From positions 124,001 through 188,000 of the forward strand of contig NZ_KI440836.1 of NCBI RefSeq assembly GCF_000474945.1: a stretch of 64,000 nt of DNA. The letters are read 5' to 3'. Under the pieces are notes generated by a model. That model did not search any database, was not told the origin of the DNA, and saw nothing but the letters and a program-made list of their open reading frames with translations. Both the position numbers and the translations under genes were made by a program. Position 1 is the stretch's first letter. Every line of letters starts with the position of its first letter. Source of the DNA: Solimonas soli DSM 21787. Lineage in GTDB: Bacteria; Pseudomonadota; Gammaproteobacteria; Nevskiales; Nevskiaceae. Of this stretch, positions 1 through 8,847 are shown piece after piece.

Positions 1-70
1 CCGCGCAGGCCGTCAGCAGCGCCGCCGCCAGCGCGCCGTGGATGATCGTCAAGCCGTTATACTTGCGCAT
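1..70 (-). CDS. 5' end of an exported protein, truncated by the window edge
   Basis: Only the first 23 codons are present, starting at an ATG at 70 and reading off the left edge. The peptide begins [19 protein letters not shown] and reaches TACA, a hydrophobic stretch ending in a small-residue/Cys motif that fits a lipoprotein or Sec signal peptide. It diverges from def. In related gammaproteobacteria a LysM-domain protein often sits here facing away from def, so that is a guess from context only; nothing in the visible residues proves it. Confidence 0.45.
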   Translation of the reverse strand, partial: MRKYNGLTIIHGALAAALLTACA

Positions 71-171
71 GGCGGCGCGTCCCCCGGAGGCTCTGCCAAT
101 GTCCGCAAACTCTAGACGGCTCAATTGTTTGCCGTCAACTTCAGCGGTTGTTTCTCAAGCCGGTTGCACCC

Positions 172-675
172 ATGTCGCTGCTCACCATCCTCCACCATCC
201 CGACCCGCGCCTGCGCCAGAAGGCGCAGCCGGTGACCGTCTTCGACGACGCCTTGCAACGGCTGATCGACGACATGTTCGAGACCATGTACGACGCGCCC
301 GGCGTGGGGCTGGCGGCGACGCAGGTCGGCGTCGCCATGCGACTGGCGGTGATGGACTGCAGCGAGGACAAGAGCAAGCCCGCGCCGATCGTCATCATCA
401 ATCCCGAGATCGTCGATCCGGCCGAGCGCGTCGAGATGGAGGAAGGCTGCCTCTCGGTGCCCGGCGTCGCCGACAAGGTGCAGCGCTACAACCGGCTGAA
501 GCTGCGCGCGCTGGATCGCCACGGCGCGCCCTTCGAACTCGAGGCCGAGGGCTTGTTGGCACAGGCCGTGCAGCATGAAATCGACCATCTCGATGGCAAG
601 CTGTATATCGACTACCTCTCGGCCCTGAAGCGCGAGCGCATCGGCAAGAAGCTGGCAAAAGCGCGGCGGGCCTGA
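172..675 (+). CDS. def: Peptide deformylase
   Basis: Metal-dependent hydrolase that removes the N-terminal formyl group from nascent proteins in the cytoplasm. All three family motifs are present in the 168-residue product: GVGLAATQ at about 44-51, EGCLS at 91-95 with the metal-binding Cys93, and HEIDH at 135-139 carrying the two His ligands and catalytic Glu. The ATG at 172 ([15 protein letters not shown]) matches the usual family N-terminus; the upstream ATG at 148 would add eight unconserved residues. It heads a probable operon with the secreted protein at 698 and fmt, which makes the formyl group that Def later removes. Confidence 0.96.
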   Translation: MSLLTILHHPDPRLRQKAQPVTVFDDALQRLIDDMFETMYDAPGVGLAATQVGVAMRLAVMDCSEDKSKPAPIVIINPEIVDPAERVEMEEGCLSVPGVADKVQRYNRLKLRALDRHGAPFELEAEGLLAQAVQHEIDHLDGKLYIDYLSALKRERIGKKLAKARRA

Positions 676-697
676 AACCCTCTTCGAAGGAGCGGCA

Positions 698-1210
698 ATG
701 ACAAGGATGCGCCCGGGGATGTTGCTGGCCGGCCTGCTGCTGGTCTGCGGCACGGCCGCGATCGCCGGACCCCTGGCGGTCGACACGCTGGACGGCGATC
801 CGACCACCGTGCCCGACGGCCTCGCCGCCGGCCCGAAGCTGCTGGTCATCGCCTTCTCCAAGGCCGCGCGCAAGCAGACCGACGACTGGAACGCGCACCT
901 CGCCGCGCTGTGCAAGAGCGGCACGCCGGGCTGCTACGACGTCGCCGTCGTCGAGGGCATGCCGAGCTTCGTCATGGACATGGCGATCGGCCGCATGCGC
1001 GACAAGGTGCCGCCGCCCGAGCGCGCCCATCACCTGCTGGCCATGAAGGGCACGGAAGACTGGAAGCAGCTGGCGGCGACGCCCGCGGCGCCGGGCGACG
1101 ATGCCTACCTGGTGCTGCTCGGCGCCGACGGCGCCGTGCGCTGGCGCGCGCAGGGTTCGTGGAGCGCCAGCGCCGAAGCCGGGCTGCAGAACGCCCTGAA
1201 GGCGCACTGA
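698..1210 (+). CDS. Secreted protein, possibly ATP10/thioredoxin-like fold
   Basis: 170 residues with a clear Sec signal peptide (about residues 1-23, [18 protein letters not shown] then AIAG). The mature part has a strand LLVIAFS, a central pair of Cys ([10 protein letters not shown]), a VVEG segment and a C-terminal [19 protein letters not shown]. The order 'aliphatic strand, V-V-E-G, Y-L-V-L-L-x-x-x-G-x-x-R-W-x-x-x-G' resembles the ATP10/thioredoxin-like assembly family, but this is recognition by eye and not a firm assignment. The gene lies 22 bases after def and about 20 before fmt, so it is probably co-transcribed with housekeeping genes of unrelated function. Confidence 0.6.
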   Translation: MTRMRPGMLLAGLLLVCGTAAIAGPLAVDTLDGDPTTVPDGLAAGPKLLVIAFSKAARKQTDDWNAHLAALCKSGTPGCYDVAVVEGMPSFVMDMAIGRMRDKVPPPERAHHLLAMKGTEDWKQLAATPAAPGDDAYLVLLGADGAVRWRAQGSWSASAEAGLQNALKAH

Positions 1211-1229
1211 CGATGAGGGCCGCGGCGAC

Positions 1230-2156
1230 GTGAGACTGGTCTTTGCCGGCACGCCGGATTTCGCCGTCGCCGCCCTCGATGCGATCCATGCCGCCGGCCA
1301 TCGCATCGTCGGCGTCTACACGCAGCCGGATCGTCCGGCCGGCCGCGGCCGCAGGCTGACACCCTCGCCGGTCGCGCTGCGCGCCGCCGCGCTCGGCCTG
1401 CCGCTGTTCAAGCCCGAACGCCTGCGCGGCGAAGCCGAACAGGCCGCGCTGCGCGCGCTGGCGCCGGAGGTCATGGTGGTCGTCGCCTACGGCCTGATCC
1501 TGCCGCAGGCGGTGCTCGACATTCCGCGTCACGGCTGCCTCAACATTCACGCCTCGCTGCTGCCGCGCTGGCGCGGCGCGGCGCCGATCCAGCGCGCCAT
1601 CGAGGCCGGCGACACCGAGAGCGGCGTGACCATCATGCGCATGGACGCCGGCCTCGATACCGGGCCGATGCTGCTGGTCGACCGCCTGCCGATCGACGAC
1701 ACGACGACGGCGGCGACGCTGCACGACGCCCTGGCCGCGATGGGCGCCCGCCTGATCGTCGCCGCACTCGACGGCCTCGCCGCCGGCACCCTGCAGGCGA
1801 CGCCGCAGCCGGCCGAAGGCGCGACCTACGCGAAGAAGTTCGACAAGGACGAGGCGCGCATCGACTGGACGCAGTCGGCGGCGGTCGTCGCGCGCCGCAT
1901 CCGCGCCTTCAACCCGGCGCCCGGCGCCTGGACCGAACTCGACGGCGAACGCATCCGCTGCTTCGACGCGCGCGCCGCCGCGCCCGGCAGCGGCGCGGCG
2001 CCGGGCACCGTCGTGCGCGCCGATGCCGAGGGCATCGAGGTCGCCGCCGGCGACGGCCGCGTGCGCCTGCTGCAGCTGCAGTGGCCGGGCGGCAAGCCGC
2101 TGGCGGCGGCGCAGATCGCCAGCGGCCGCGCCCTGGCCGGACGGCGATTCGCATGA
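1230..2156 (+). CDS. fmt: Methionyl-tRNA formyltransferase
   Basis: Transfers a formyl group from 10-formyl-THF to initiator Met-tRNA. The 308-residue product starts at a GTG ([16 protein letters not shown]), matching the family N-terminus exactly, so the GTG is preferred over any ATG. The folate/catalytic core is visible as [17 protein letters not shown] around residues 106-121, with the conserved Asn and His, followed by DTGPM. The C-terminal tRNA-binding OB-like domain runs from about residue 210. The stop overlaps the next start as ATGA at 2153-2156, suggesting translational coupling with the small Cys-rich protein. Confidence 0.96.
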   Translation: MRLVFAGTPDFAVAALDAIHAAGHRIVGVYTQPDRPAGRGRRLTPSPVALRAAALGLPLFKPERLRGEAEQAALRALAPEVMVVVAYGLILPQAVLDIPRHGCLNIHASLLPRWRGAAPIQRAIEAGDTESGVTIMRMDAGLDTGPMLLVDRLPIDDTTTAATLHDALAAMGARLIVAALDGLAAGTLQATPQPAEGATYAKKFDKDEARIDWTQSAAVVARRIRAFNPAPGAWTELDGERIRCFDARAAAPGSGAAPGTVVRADAEGIEVAAGDGRVRLLQLQWPGGKPLAAAQIASGRALAGRRFA

Positions 2157-2347
2157 TCGCGCCCGACGAAGCCGCCCCGGACGGCGACGAGGACCTGCCG
2201 CCGCCGCCCGACATGCCCGACTGCTGCTTCAGCGGCTGCGCGCAATGCGTGCTCGACACGCACGCCGAGGAAATGCGCGAGTGGCGGGCCCGCGTCGCGG
2301 CGATCCGCGCCGGGCGCAAGGCGCCCGAGGCGGATCGAGGCCCGTAA
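2153..2347 (+). CDS. Small oxidoreductase-like domain protein
   Basis: 64 residues. The sequence [20 protein letters not shown] carries the CC-x3-C-x2-C signature with preceding prolines typical of the 'oxidoreductase-like' N-terminal domain family (PF09791), known from mitochondrial and proteobacterial small proteins of unclear function. The four Cys (24, 25, 29, 32) could bind metal. The start ATG overlaps the fmt stop by four bases. The rest is a charged helix ending in [13 protein letters not shown]. Confidence 0.8.
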   Translation: MIAPDEAAPDGDEDLPPPPDMPDCCFSGCAQCVLDTHAEEMREWRARVAAIRAGRKAPEADRGP

Positions 2348-2741
2348 GCGCGATCGGCGTCGTCGTGATGCCCTCAGGCGAGCCGCCAGGCAAGGTGCGG
2401 GGCACGCCCTTGATGATTCCCGCGAAGCGGCCGGCAAAGCCGCAGGGCGGCAGCGAAGGCCGGACCGTTCTGGTCCATGGCGTTCAGCCTGGCAAGCGCA
2501 GTTCAGCGGCGAAAACACTGCCGTGCGTCGCCACGCCTACCCGGCCGCGCGCCGGCCGGTCCATGCTGGGCGCGTTTTCAATGCGGCGCCCGCGCTTTAT
2601 CCAGAGAAAAAGCGTCAGGGAGGGGATCGGGCATCCGGCAGCGCACGCTTGATAAGGGTCGCTGAAGGGCGGGGTGCCGTCCACGGCGTCGTGCCGTCGG
2701 CGAGACATCCGGCGGCGGTTTCACGAAGTTCGGAGCGTGCT
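2348..2741. other. Intergenic stretch without a recognisable gene
   Basis: About 390 bases between the small oxidoreductase-like gene and the next start. An open frame enters the following gene from 2523, but its first 73 codons have no conserved look and the composition is mixed. A Rho-independent terminator was not evident. It may hold the promoter for the 2742 gene. Confidence 0.4.
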
Positions 2742-3188
2742 GTGCTGACAGAAATCGTGACGGTCCTGGGACCGCTGAAGCTGGTGATCGCCGGCGTGCT
2801 GTTCTTCAACCTCGCCTGGCTGGCGGTGCGCAAGTGGCTGGCGCTCGGCGTGTTCGGCATCAGTGTCGGCGAAGTCTCGCTGCCGCAGCTGTGGGCGCAG
2901 GCGCAGCAGTTCGGTGTCGATCTCTTGCACCATCCGCTGCGCGCCCTCGACGGCCTCGCGCCGAGCTTCGGCGGCGGCGAATTCGTCTACGTGCTGCTCG
3001 CCAATGCCCTGCTCGCCGCGGCGATCTGGTTCGCCGTGCGCAGCCTGCAGCTCTGGGCGCGCGCCACGGTCAAGCGCCACGAGGAGGAATTCTGGGAGCT
3101 GGTGCAGCGCGACGAAGGCCCGCGCCGCGGCGGCGTGGCGCCGGCGCGCAGCAAGCTGCCGCGCGGCCGCTTCTCGCGTCCGCGCTGA
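2742..3188 (+). CDS. Small integral membrane protein of unknown function
   Basis: 148 residues from a GTG at 2742 (MLTEIVTVLGPLKLVIAG). Two hydrophobic segments are visible: about residues 7-28 (GPLKLVIAGVLFFNLAWLAV) and about 85-103 (YVLLANALLAAAIWFAV), followed by a basic and acidic cytoplasmic tail (KRHEEEFWELVQRDEG) and a basic C-terminus. I do not recognise the family. The frame is open further upstream, but the GTG directly before the first membrane segment is the most sensible start. It precedes rsmB in the same direction with a 67-base gap. Confidence 0.55.
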   Translation: MLTEIVTVLGPLKLVIAGVLFFNLAWLAVRKWLALGVFGISVGEVSLPQLWAQAQQFGVDLLHHPLRALDGLAPSFGGGEFVYVLLANALLAAAIWFAVRSLQLWARATVKRHEEEFWELVQRDEGPRRGGVAPARSKLPRGRFSRPR

Positions 3189-3255
3189 GGCGCCCGCCGG
3201 CGGCGCGCGCCGGCAGCGACGTCTATGATGTGCGGCCCTTGCCGCAGCCGTCGCC

Positions 3256-4569
3256 ATGAAGCCCGCCGCACCCGTCTCCCGCCATCACGCCAACGTGCGC
3301 GCCAGCGCGGCACGGGCGATCAGTCGCGTGCTGCGCGGCAGCAGTCTCGACGATGCGCTGTTGCCGGCCGAGCGCTTCCGCGTGCCGGCCGACGCGGCGA
3401 TGACGCGCCTGCTCGCCTACGGCGTGCTGCGCGAGCTGCGCCTGCTGCAGGCGATCGCCGCGCGGATGGTCGACAAGCCGCTGGCGCAGGACGACGAAAT
3501 CCACGCGCTCGTGCTGGTCGGCCTGCACCAGCTGCGCAGTCTCGCCACGCCGCCGCACGCGGCGATCAACGAAACGGTGGCCGCCGCCGAAGTCCTCAAG
3601 CGGCCGCAGGCGCAGAGTTTCGTCAACGCCGTGCTGCGCCGCTACACGCGCGAACAGGGGGCGATCGAAGCCGGCCTGCCCAATGATCCCGGCCTGCGCC
3701 ATTCGCATCCGGACTGGCTCGTGCAGCAGATCCGCAACGACTGGCCGCGGCACTGGGAAAGCGTGCTGGCCGCCAACAACGGCCAGGGACCGCTGACCCT
3801 GCGCGTCAACCGCCGCCGCATGAGCCGCGACGAATACCTCAGGCGGCTCGCCGAGATGGACATCGCCGCCAGCGCGGACAGCGCGGCGCTCGAAGCGGTG
3901 ACGCTCGCCGAGGCGCGCCCGGTCGACAAGATTCCCGGTTTCAACAGCGGCCAGGTTTCGGTGCAGGATGCGTCGGCGCAGCTGGCCGTGACGCTGCTGC
4001 AGCTGAGCGGCGGCCTGCGCGTGCTCGACGCCTGCGCCGCGCCCGGCGGCAAGACCGCGCACATGCTGGAATGCGCCGACCTCGAGGTCACCGCCGTCGA
4101 TCGTGACGCGCAGCGCCTGATCCGCGTCGACGAGAATCTGCGCCGCCTCAGGCTGGCGGCGAAGCTGGTCGCCGGCGACGCCGGCGAGCCGCTGCGCTGG
4201 TGGGACGGCAAGCCCTTCGATCGCGTGCTGCTCGACGCGCCCTGCTCGGGCACCGGCGTGATCCGCCGCCATCCCGACATCAAATGGCTGCGCCGCGACT
4301 CCGACATCGCCGGCCTGCAGGCCCAGCAGCTGCGCCTGCTCAAGAGCGGCTGGAATCTGCTCAAGCCGGGCGGCCGGCTGGTCTATGCGACCTGCTCGGT
4401 GCTGCGCGCCGAGGGCGACGAGATCATCGGCCGCTTCCGCCTGCTGCACGACAATGTCGTCATCGAACCGATCGTCGCCGCCTGGGGCGAGGCGACGGCG
4501 CACGGGCGGCGCATCGCGCCGGGCGGCGCGCATGACGGCTTCTATTACGCGGTGCTGCTGAAGCGCTGA
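3256..4569 (+). CDS. rsmB: 16S rRNA (cytosine-967-C5)-methyltransferase
   Basis: 437 residues. The N-terminal third is a NusB-like RNA-binding fold (HANVRASAARAISRVL...). The C-terminal Rossmann methyltransferase shows the SAM loop DACAAPGGKTAHMLE at about 258-272, the catalytic motif IV DAPCSGTGVIRRHPDIKW at about 326-343, and the second catalytic Cys in YATCSVLRAEGDE near 377-389. These are diagnostic of the RsmB/Sun m5C family, which methylates C967 of 16S rRNA using two Cys. Its place between fmt and trkA is the common gammaproteobacterial order. Confidence 0.95.
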   Translation: MKPAAPVSRHHANVRASAARAISRVLRGSSLDDALLPAERFRVPADAAMTRLLAYGVLRELRLLQAIAARMVDKPLAQDDEIHALVLVGLHQLRSLATPPHAAINETVAAAEVLKRPQAQSFVNAVLRRYTREQGAIEAGLPNDPGLRHSHPDWLVQQIRNDWPRHWESVLAANNGQGPLTLRVNRRRMSRDEYLRRLAEMDIAASADSAALEAVTLAEARPVDKIPGFNSGQVSVQDASAQLAVTLLQLSGGLRVLDACAAPGGKTAHMLECADLEVTAVDRDAQRLIRVDENLRRLRLAAKLVAGDAGEPLRWWDGKPFDRVLLDAPCSGTGVIRRHPDIKWLRRDSDIAGLQAQQLRLLKSGWNLLKPGGRLVYATCSVLRAEGDEIIGRFRLLHDNVVIEPIVAAWGEATAHGRRIAPGGAHDGFYYAVLLKR

Positions 4570-4594
4570 GGCCCGCCGCGTGCCGGAAAACAAA

Positions 4595-4614
4595 GACCCC
4601 GCCGAAGCGGGGTC
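4595..4614. terminator. Hairpin terminator after rsmB
   Basis: GACCCCGC-CGAA-GCGGGGTC forms a perfect eight-pair stem with a tetraloop, 25 bases after the rsmB stop. On the plus strand the stem is preceded by an A-rich run and followed by ATCTGG, so the U-tract is poor; on the minus strand a T-rich run follows. It probably ends rsmB transcription inefficiently or bidirectionally. Confidence 0.65.
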
Positions 4615-4914
4615 ATCTGGGAAAGCAGGCAGCGGTGAACCGATCGTCACCTCCCCCGAAGCAGCGACCGGCGGCCCGGCTTCCTGCAACCACAGTAACT
4701 ATTGGCGTTCCCCCCGACTACTCGGCTCACACCGGCGTCGATGTCGCTGGCATCTTAGTAAGCGGCTTTCGCACATCGGCATAGTAAAAAGTGCCCATGG
4801 CGAACGTCCTACAAATCCCCCAAGGCCGCTCGACCGCGTCGACCGCCGCGTCCGGCGGCGGTGACGGGCGCCCATCTTGCGGTGCAGCATGGAGCGGCGT
4901 AAGGTGCGCGGCCC
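4615..4914. other. Leader region upstream of trkA
   Basis: About 300 bases without a supportable gene. It is visibly less GC-rich in its middle (around 4690-4800, including CTTAGTAAGC and CATAGTAAAAAG) than its neighbours, which fits a promoter region. A strong GC inverted repeat around 4838-4860 precedes the trkA start. I see no known riboswitch core. Confidence 0.35.
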
Positions 4915-6291
4915 ATGAAAATCGTCATCCTCGGGGCAGGGCAAGTCGGCTCGACGCTCGCCGAGAACCTGACCAACGAGCGCAATGACGTGACCGTCGT
5001 CGACACCGACACGGCCGCGCTCGATGATTTGCAGGAGCGCCTCGACCTGCGCACCGTCGCCGGCCACGCCGCATACCCCGACACCCTGCGCGAAGCCGGC
5101 GCCGACGACGCCGACATGATCATCGCCGTCACCGAGAGCGACGAGACCAACATGTTGGCCTGCAAGATCGCCGACACGCTGTTCAAGACGCCGACCAAGA
5201 TCGCCCGCATCCGCGCCACGCACTACCTGCGCGAGGAGAAGCTGTTCGGCGCAGACGCGATCCCGGTCGACATGCACATCTCGCCGGAACAGCTGGTCAC
5301 CGACCAGATCAAGCGCCTGATCGAATATCCGGGCGCGCTGCAGGTCGTCGACTTCGCCGACGGCAAGGTGCGTCTGGTCGGCGTCAAGGCCTATTACGGC
5401 GGCCCGCTGGTCTCGCGCCAGCTCAAGGAACTGCCGCAGCACCTGCCCGGCGTCGACGCGCGCGTTGCGGCGATCTACCGCCGCGGCCGGCCGATCATTC
5501 CCGAAGGCGACACCGTCATCGAGGCCGAGGACGAGGTGTTTTTCGTCTCCGCCGCGCATCACGCGCCGAAAATCATTGCCGAGCTGCGCCGCCTCGACAA
5601 ACCCGTGCGCCGCGTCATGCTGGCCGGCGGCGGCAACATCGGCTTTCGCCTCGCGCGCGCGCTCGAGGACAGCCGCATCCAGGTCAAGATCATCGAGCGT
5701 TCGCGCGAACGCGCGCGCTATCTGTCCGAGAACCTGCGCAACACCGTCGTGCTGTCCGGCGACGGCGCCAACGAGGCGCTGCTGCGCGAAGAGAACATCG
5801 AAGACATCGACGTCTTCTGCGCGATCACCAACGACGACGAGGCCAACATCCTCTCGGCGATGCTCGCCAAGCGGCTCGGCGCGCGCAAGGCGCTGTGCCT
5901 GATCAACCGCCTGTCGTATGTGGAACTGGTCGAAGGCGGCAGCATCGACGTGGCGATCTCGCCGCAGCAGTCGACGGTGTCGGCGCTGCTGTCGCGCGTG
6001 CGCCGCGGCGACGTCGTGCGCGTGCATTCGCTGCGCCGCGGCGCCGCCGAGGCGATCGAAGCCGTCGCGCACGGCGACCGCCACAACTCGAAGGTGGTCG
6101 GCCGCCGTCTCGAGGAGATCAAGCTGCCGGCCGGCTCGACGATCGGCGCCATCGTGCGCGGTGACGAGGTCATCATCGCCCACCATGACACCGTGATCGA
6201 AGCCGAGGACCACGTGATCCTGTTCATCGTCGACAAGAAGCGCGTCGCCGAAGTCGAGAAGCTGTTCCAGGTCGGCTTCTCACTGCTCTGA
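4915..6291 (+). CDS. trkA: Trk potassium uptake system, NAD-binding regulatory subunit
   Basis: 458-residue cytoplasmic subunit that gates the TrkH channel. It is a tandem duplication of RCK_N and RCK_C domains: the first Rossmann loop is [11 protein letters not shown] at about 7-17 with D30 in VVDTD, and the second is [11 protein letters not shown] near 238-248. The length matches full-length enterobacterial-type TrkA (about 458 residues). It is followed seven bases later by trkH, so the two are almost certainly co-transcribed. Confidence 0.96.
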   Translation: MKIVILGAGQVGSTLAENLTNERNDVTVVDTDTAALDDLQERLDLRTVAGHAAYPDTLREAGADDADMIIAVTESDETNMLACKIADTLFKTPTKIARIRATHYLREEKLFGADAIPVDMHISPEQLVTDQIKRLIEYPGALQVVDFADGKVRLVGVKAYYGGPLVSRQLKELPQHLPGVDARVAAIYRRGRPIIPEGDTVIEAEDEVFFVSAAHHAPKIIAELRRLDKPVRRVMLAGGGNIGFRLARALEDSRIQVKIIERSRERARYLSENLRNTVVLSGDGANEALLREENIEDIDVFCAITNDDEANILSAMLAKRLGARKALCLINRLSYVELVEGGSIDVAISPQQSTVSALLSRVRRGDVVRVHSLRRGAAEAIEAVAHGDRHNSKVVGRRLEEIKLPAGSTIGAIVRGDEVIIAHHDTVIEAEDHVILFIVDKKRVAEVEKLFQVGFSLL

Positions 6292-6298
6292 CAACGCG

Positions 6299-7795
6299 AT
6301 GCGCGCGGCTCTGCCCAGCTCTTCGCCCGCCGCGCATCCGCGCCGCCGCTTCGCCGCCGTGCAGCGCATCATGGGCCTGCTGCTGATGGCCTTCTCGACG
6401 ACCATGCTGCCGCCGCTCGCCGTCGATCTCTGGTACGGCGAAGGCGCCTGGCGCGCCTTTCTCGAAGGCGCCGAGGTCGCGCTCGTCATCGGCGCGCTGA
6501 TCTGGTGGCCGGTGCGCAACTACCGCAGCGAGCTGAAGGTGCGCGACGGCTTTCTCATCGTCGTGCTGTTCTGGGCGGTGCTGTCGACGGCCGGCGCGGT
6601 GCCGTTCATCGAAGCGCACGTCGGCTGGCACTCGTTCACCGAGGCGCTGTTCGAGTCGGTGTCCGGCCTGACCGCGACCGGCTCGACGACGATCGCCGCC
6701 GGCCTCGACGCGATGCCGAAAGCGGTCCTCTACTACCGCTCGCAGCTGCACTGGTTCGGCGGCATGGGCATCATCGTGCTCGCCGTCGCCGTGCTGCCGA
6801 TGCTCGGCGTCGGCGGCATGCAGCTGTACAAGGCCGAAACGCCGGGGCCGATGAAGGACGCCAAGCTGACGCCGCGCATCATGAGCAGCGCGCGCGCACT
6901 GTGGGTCGTCTACCTGGTGCTGACGCTGGCCTGCACCACGGTCTACTGGCTGCTCGGCATGAGCCTGTTCGACGCCGTCTGCCACGCCATGTCGACGGTC
7001 TCGACCGGCGGTTTCTCGACGCACGACGCCAGCCTCGGCTACTTCAACAGCCTCGGCATCGAGATCGCGGCGATGTTCTTCATGCTGGCCGGCGCCTCGA
7101 ACTTCGCCCTGCACTACCTGGCCTGGGACAACCGCTCGCTGGCCGGCTACTTCCGCAACACCGAATTCCGCGCCTTCCTGACGATCTACGCCGTGCTCGG
7201 CGTCATCGTCTGCACGATGCTCTACGTGCACGGCGTCTACGGCCTCGGCACGTCGATCCGCCGCGGCCTGTTCCAGGTCGTCGCCTACGGCACCGACGCC
7301 GGCTTCGCGACCGCCGATCCGAGCCTGTGGCCGAGCTTCGTGCCGCTGCTGCTGGTGCTGGCGACCTTCATCGGCTGCTGTGCGGGCGGCACCGGCGGCG
7401 GCGTGAAGGTCATCCGCCTGGTGCTGTTCGTCAAGCAGGCCGGCCGCGAGATCACGCGGCTGATCCATCCGAACGCCGAAGTCCCGATCAAGCTCGAACA
7501 CAAGATCGTGCCGGATACCGTCGTCTACGCCATCGGCGGCTTCTTCTCGATCTACATCGGCTTCACGATCCTGCTCAGCTTCGCGATGATCATGACCGGC
7601 CTCGACCCGGCGACGGCCCTGTCGGCGGTCGCCTCGTCGATCAACAACGGCGGGCCGGGCCTCAACGAGGTGGTGTCGAACGTGTCCTCGGTGACCACCT
7701 TCGGCAAGTGGGTGCTGATCGCCGGCATGCTGATCGGCCGCCTCGAAGTGTTCACCCTGCTGGTGATCTTCACGCCGGCCTTCTGGCGACGCTGA
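6299..7795 (+). CDS. trkH: Trk potassium uptake channel subunit
   Basis: 498-residue inner-membrane potassium channel. The four pore-loop repeats can be followed: [10 protein letters not shown] (about 119-128), [22 protein letters not shown] and [13 protein letters not shown], with the filter Gly residues in place. A gating-loop segment [14 protein letters not shown] lies near 360-373. The first roughly 24 residues ([18 protein letters not shown]) are unusually long and basic; an internal start at about 6371 (MGLLLMAFS) would cut into the first membrane helix, so the upstream ATG is kept. Confidence 0.94.
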   Translation: MRAALPSSSPAAHPRRRFAAVQRIMGLLLMAFSTTMLPPLAVDLWYGEGAWRAFLEGAEVALVIGALIWWPVRNYRSELKVRDGFLIVVLFWAVLSTAGAVPFIEAHVGWHSFTEALFESVSGLTATGSTTIAAGLDAMPKAVLYYRSQLHWFGGMGIIVLAVAVLPMLGVGGMQLYKAETPGPMKDAKLTPRIMSSARALWVVYLVLTLACTTVYWLLGMSLFDAVCHAMSTVSTGGFSTHDASLGYFNSLGIEIAAMFFMLAGASNFALHYLAWDNRSLAGYFRNTEFRAFLTIYAVLGVIVCTMLYVHGVYGLGTSIRRGLFQVVAYGTDAGFATADPSLWPSFVPLLLVLATFIGCCAGGTGGGVKVIRLVLFVKQAGREITRLIHPNAEVPIKLEHKIVPDTVVYAIGGFFSIYIGFTILLSFAMIMTGLDPATALSAVASSINNGGPGLNEVVSNVSSVTTFGKWVLIAGMLIGRLEVFTLLVIFTPAFWRR

Positions 7796-7880
7796 ACGGC
7801 CGCTTCGCGCGTGGCGCCATGGCGGACGCTCTGGTCTAATTCGGGCTTGCGACGCTACGCCGCATCTTCCCCGCCCCGCC

Positions 7881-8822
7881 ATGTCGGTCTTCACCAAAGT
7901 CAGCCACACGCAGCTGCGCAAGTTCCTCAAGCAGTACCCGGTGGGGCCGCTGATCGGATTCCAGGGTATCGGCGAAGGCGTCGAGAACACCAATTACTTC
8001 GTCGACACCGAAGACGGCCGCTGGGTGCTGACCCTATTCGAGCGCCTCAACTACGCCGACCTGCCGTTCTTCCTCGGCCTGATGGATCACCTCGCCTCGC
8101 GCGGTTTCGCCAGCGCGATGCCGGCGCGCACGCACGACGGCAAGAATCTGGTCACGCTCAACGGCAAGCCGGCCGCGCTGGTGCGCCGCCTGGTCGGCCA
8201 GAGCGTGCTGTTCCCGAACCTCGAACAGTGCCGCCAGGTCGGCCGCGCGCTCGGCGAGCTGCACGTCGCCGCGCAGTCCTACGCCGGCCACTGCGACAAT
8301 TCGCGCGGCGCGCTGTGGCGAGAGCAGACCGGCCGCCTGCTGGCACGCAAGACGCGCGAGGCGAGCATCCGCAAGCTGATCGACGACGAGCTGGCGCAGC
8401 AGATGTCGATCGATCTCGCGGCGCTGCCGCAGGGCGTGATCCATGCCGACCTGTTCCGCGACAACGTGCTGTTCGTCGACGACCGCCTGACCGGCGTCAT
8501 CGACTTCTATTACGCCTGCAACGACGCCCTGCTCTATGACCTCGCCGTGACCGTCAACGACTGGTGCTTCGAGCCGGACGGCACGCTGAACCCGGCGCGC
8601 TGGGAAGCGATGGTCTCGGCCTACCGCTCGCGCCGCGAGTTCTCGGAGGCCGAGCGCGCCGCGTGGCCGCTGGTGCTGCGCGCCGCCGCGCTGCGCTTCT
8701 GGCTGTCGCGCCTGTACGACTGGACCTTCCCGCGCGAAGGCGATGTCGTGCACATCAAGGACCCGGACCAGTACCGCCGCATCCTCGCGTTCCATCGCGA
8801 GCACGCGCCGCCGGCGCTGTAG
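7881..8822 (+). CDS. thrB: Homoserine kinase, aminoglycoside-phosphotransferase type
   Basis: 313 residues. Phosphorylates homoserine in threonine biosynthesis. The start MSVFTKVSHTQLRKFLKQY matches the Pseudomonas/Xanthomonas/betaproteobacterial ThrB that belongs to the APH kinase fold, unlike the GHMP-type ThrB of enterics. The Brenner motif HADLFRDNVLF (about 188-198) supplies the catalytic Asp and metal-binding Asn, and GVIDFYYACND (about 206-216) supplies the second metal Asp. It is a lone plus-strand gene with a likely -10 element (TCTAAT) near 7835. Confidence 0.93.
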   Translation: MSVFTKVSHTQLRKFLKQYPVGPLIGFQGIGEGVENTNYFVDTEDGRWVLTLFERLNYADLPFFLGLMDHLASRGFASAMPARTHDGKNLVTLNGKPAALVRRLVGQSVLFPNLEQCRQVGRALGELHVAAQSYAGHCDNSRGALWREQTGRLLARKTREASIRKLIDDELAQQMSIDLAALPQGVIHADLFRDNVLFVDDRLTGVIDFYYACNDALLYDLAVTVNDWCFEPDGTLNPARWEAMVSAYRSRREFSEAERAAWPLVLRAAALRFWLSRLYDWTFPREGDVVHIKDPDQYRRILAFHREHAPPAL

Positions 8823-8847
8823 TGCCGGCGGCGGCCTCGAGCCCGGT

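Noticed and set aside
3223-4689. 488-codon minus-strand frame opposite rsmB
   Set aside because: It mirrors the strongly supported rsmB gene and has no family motif.
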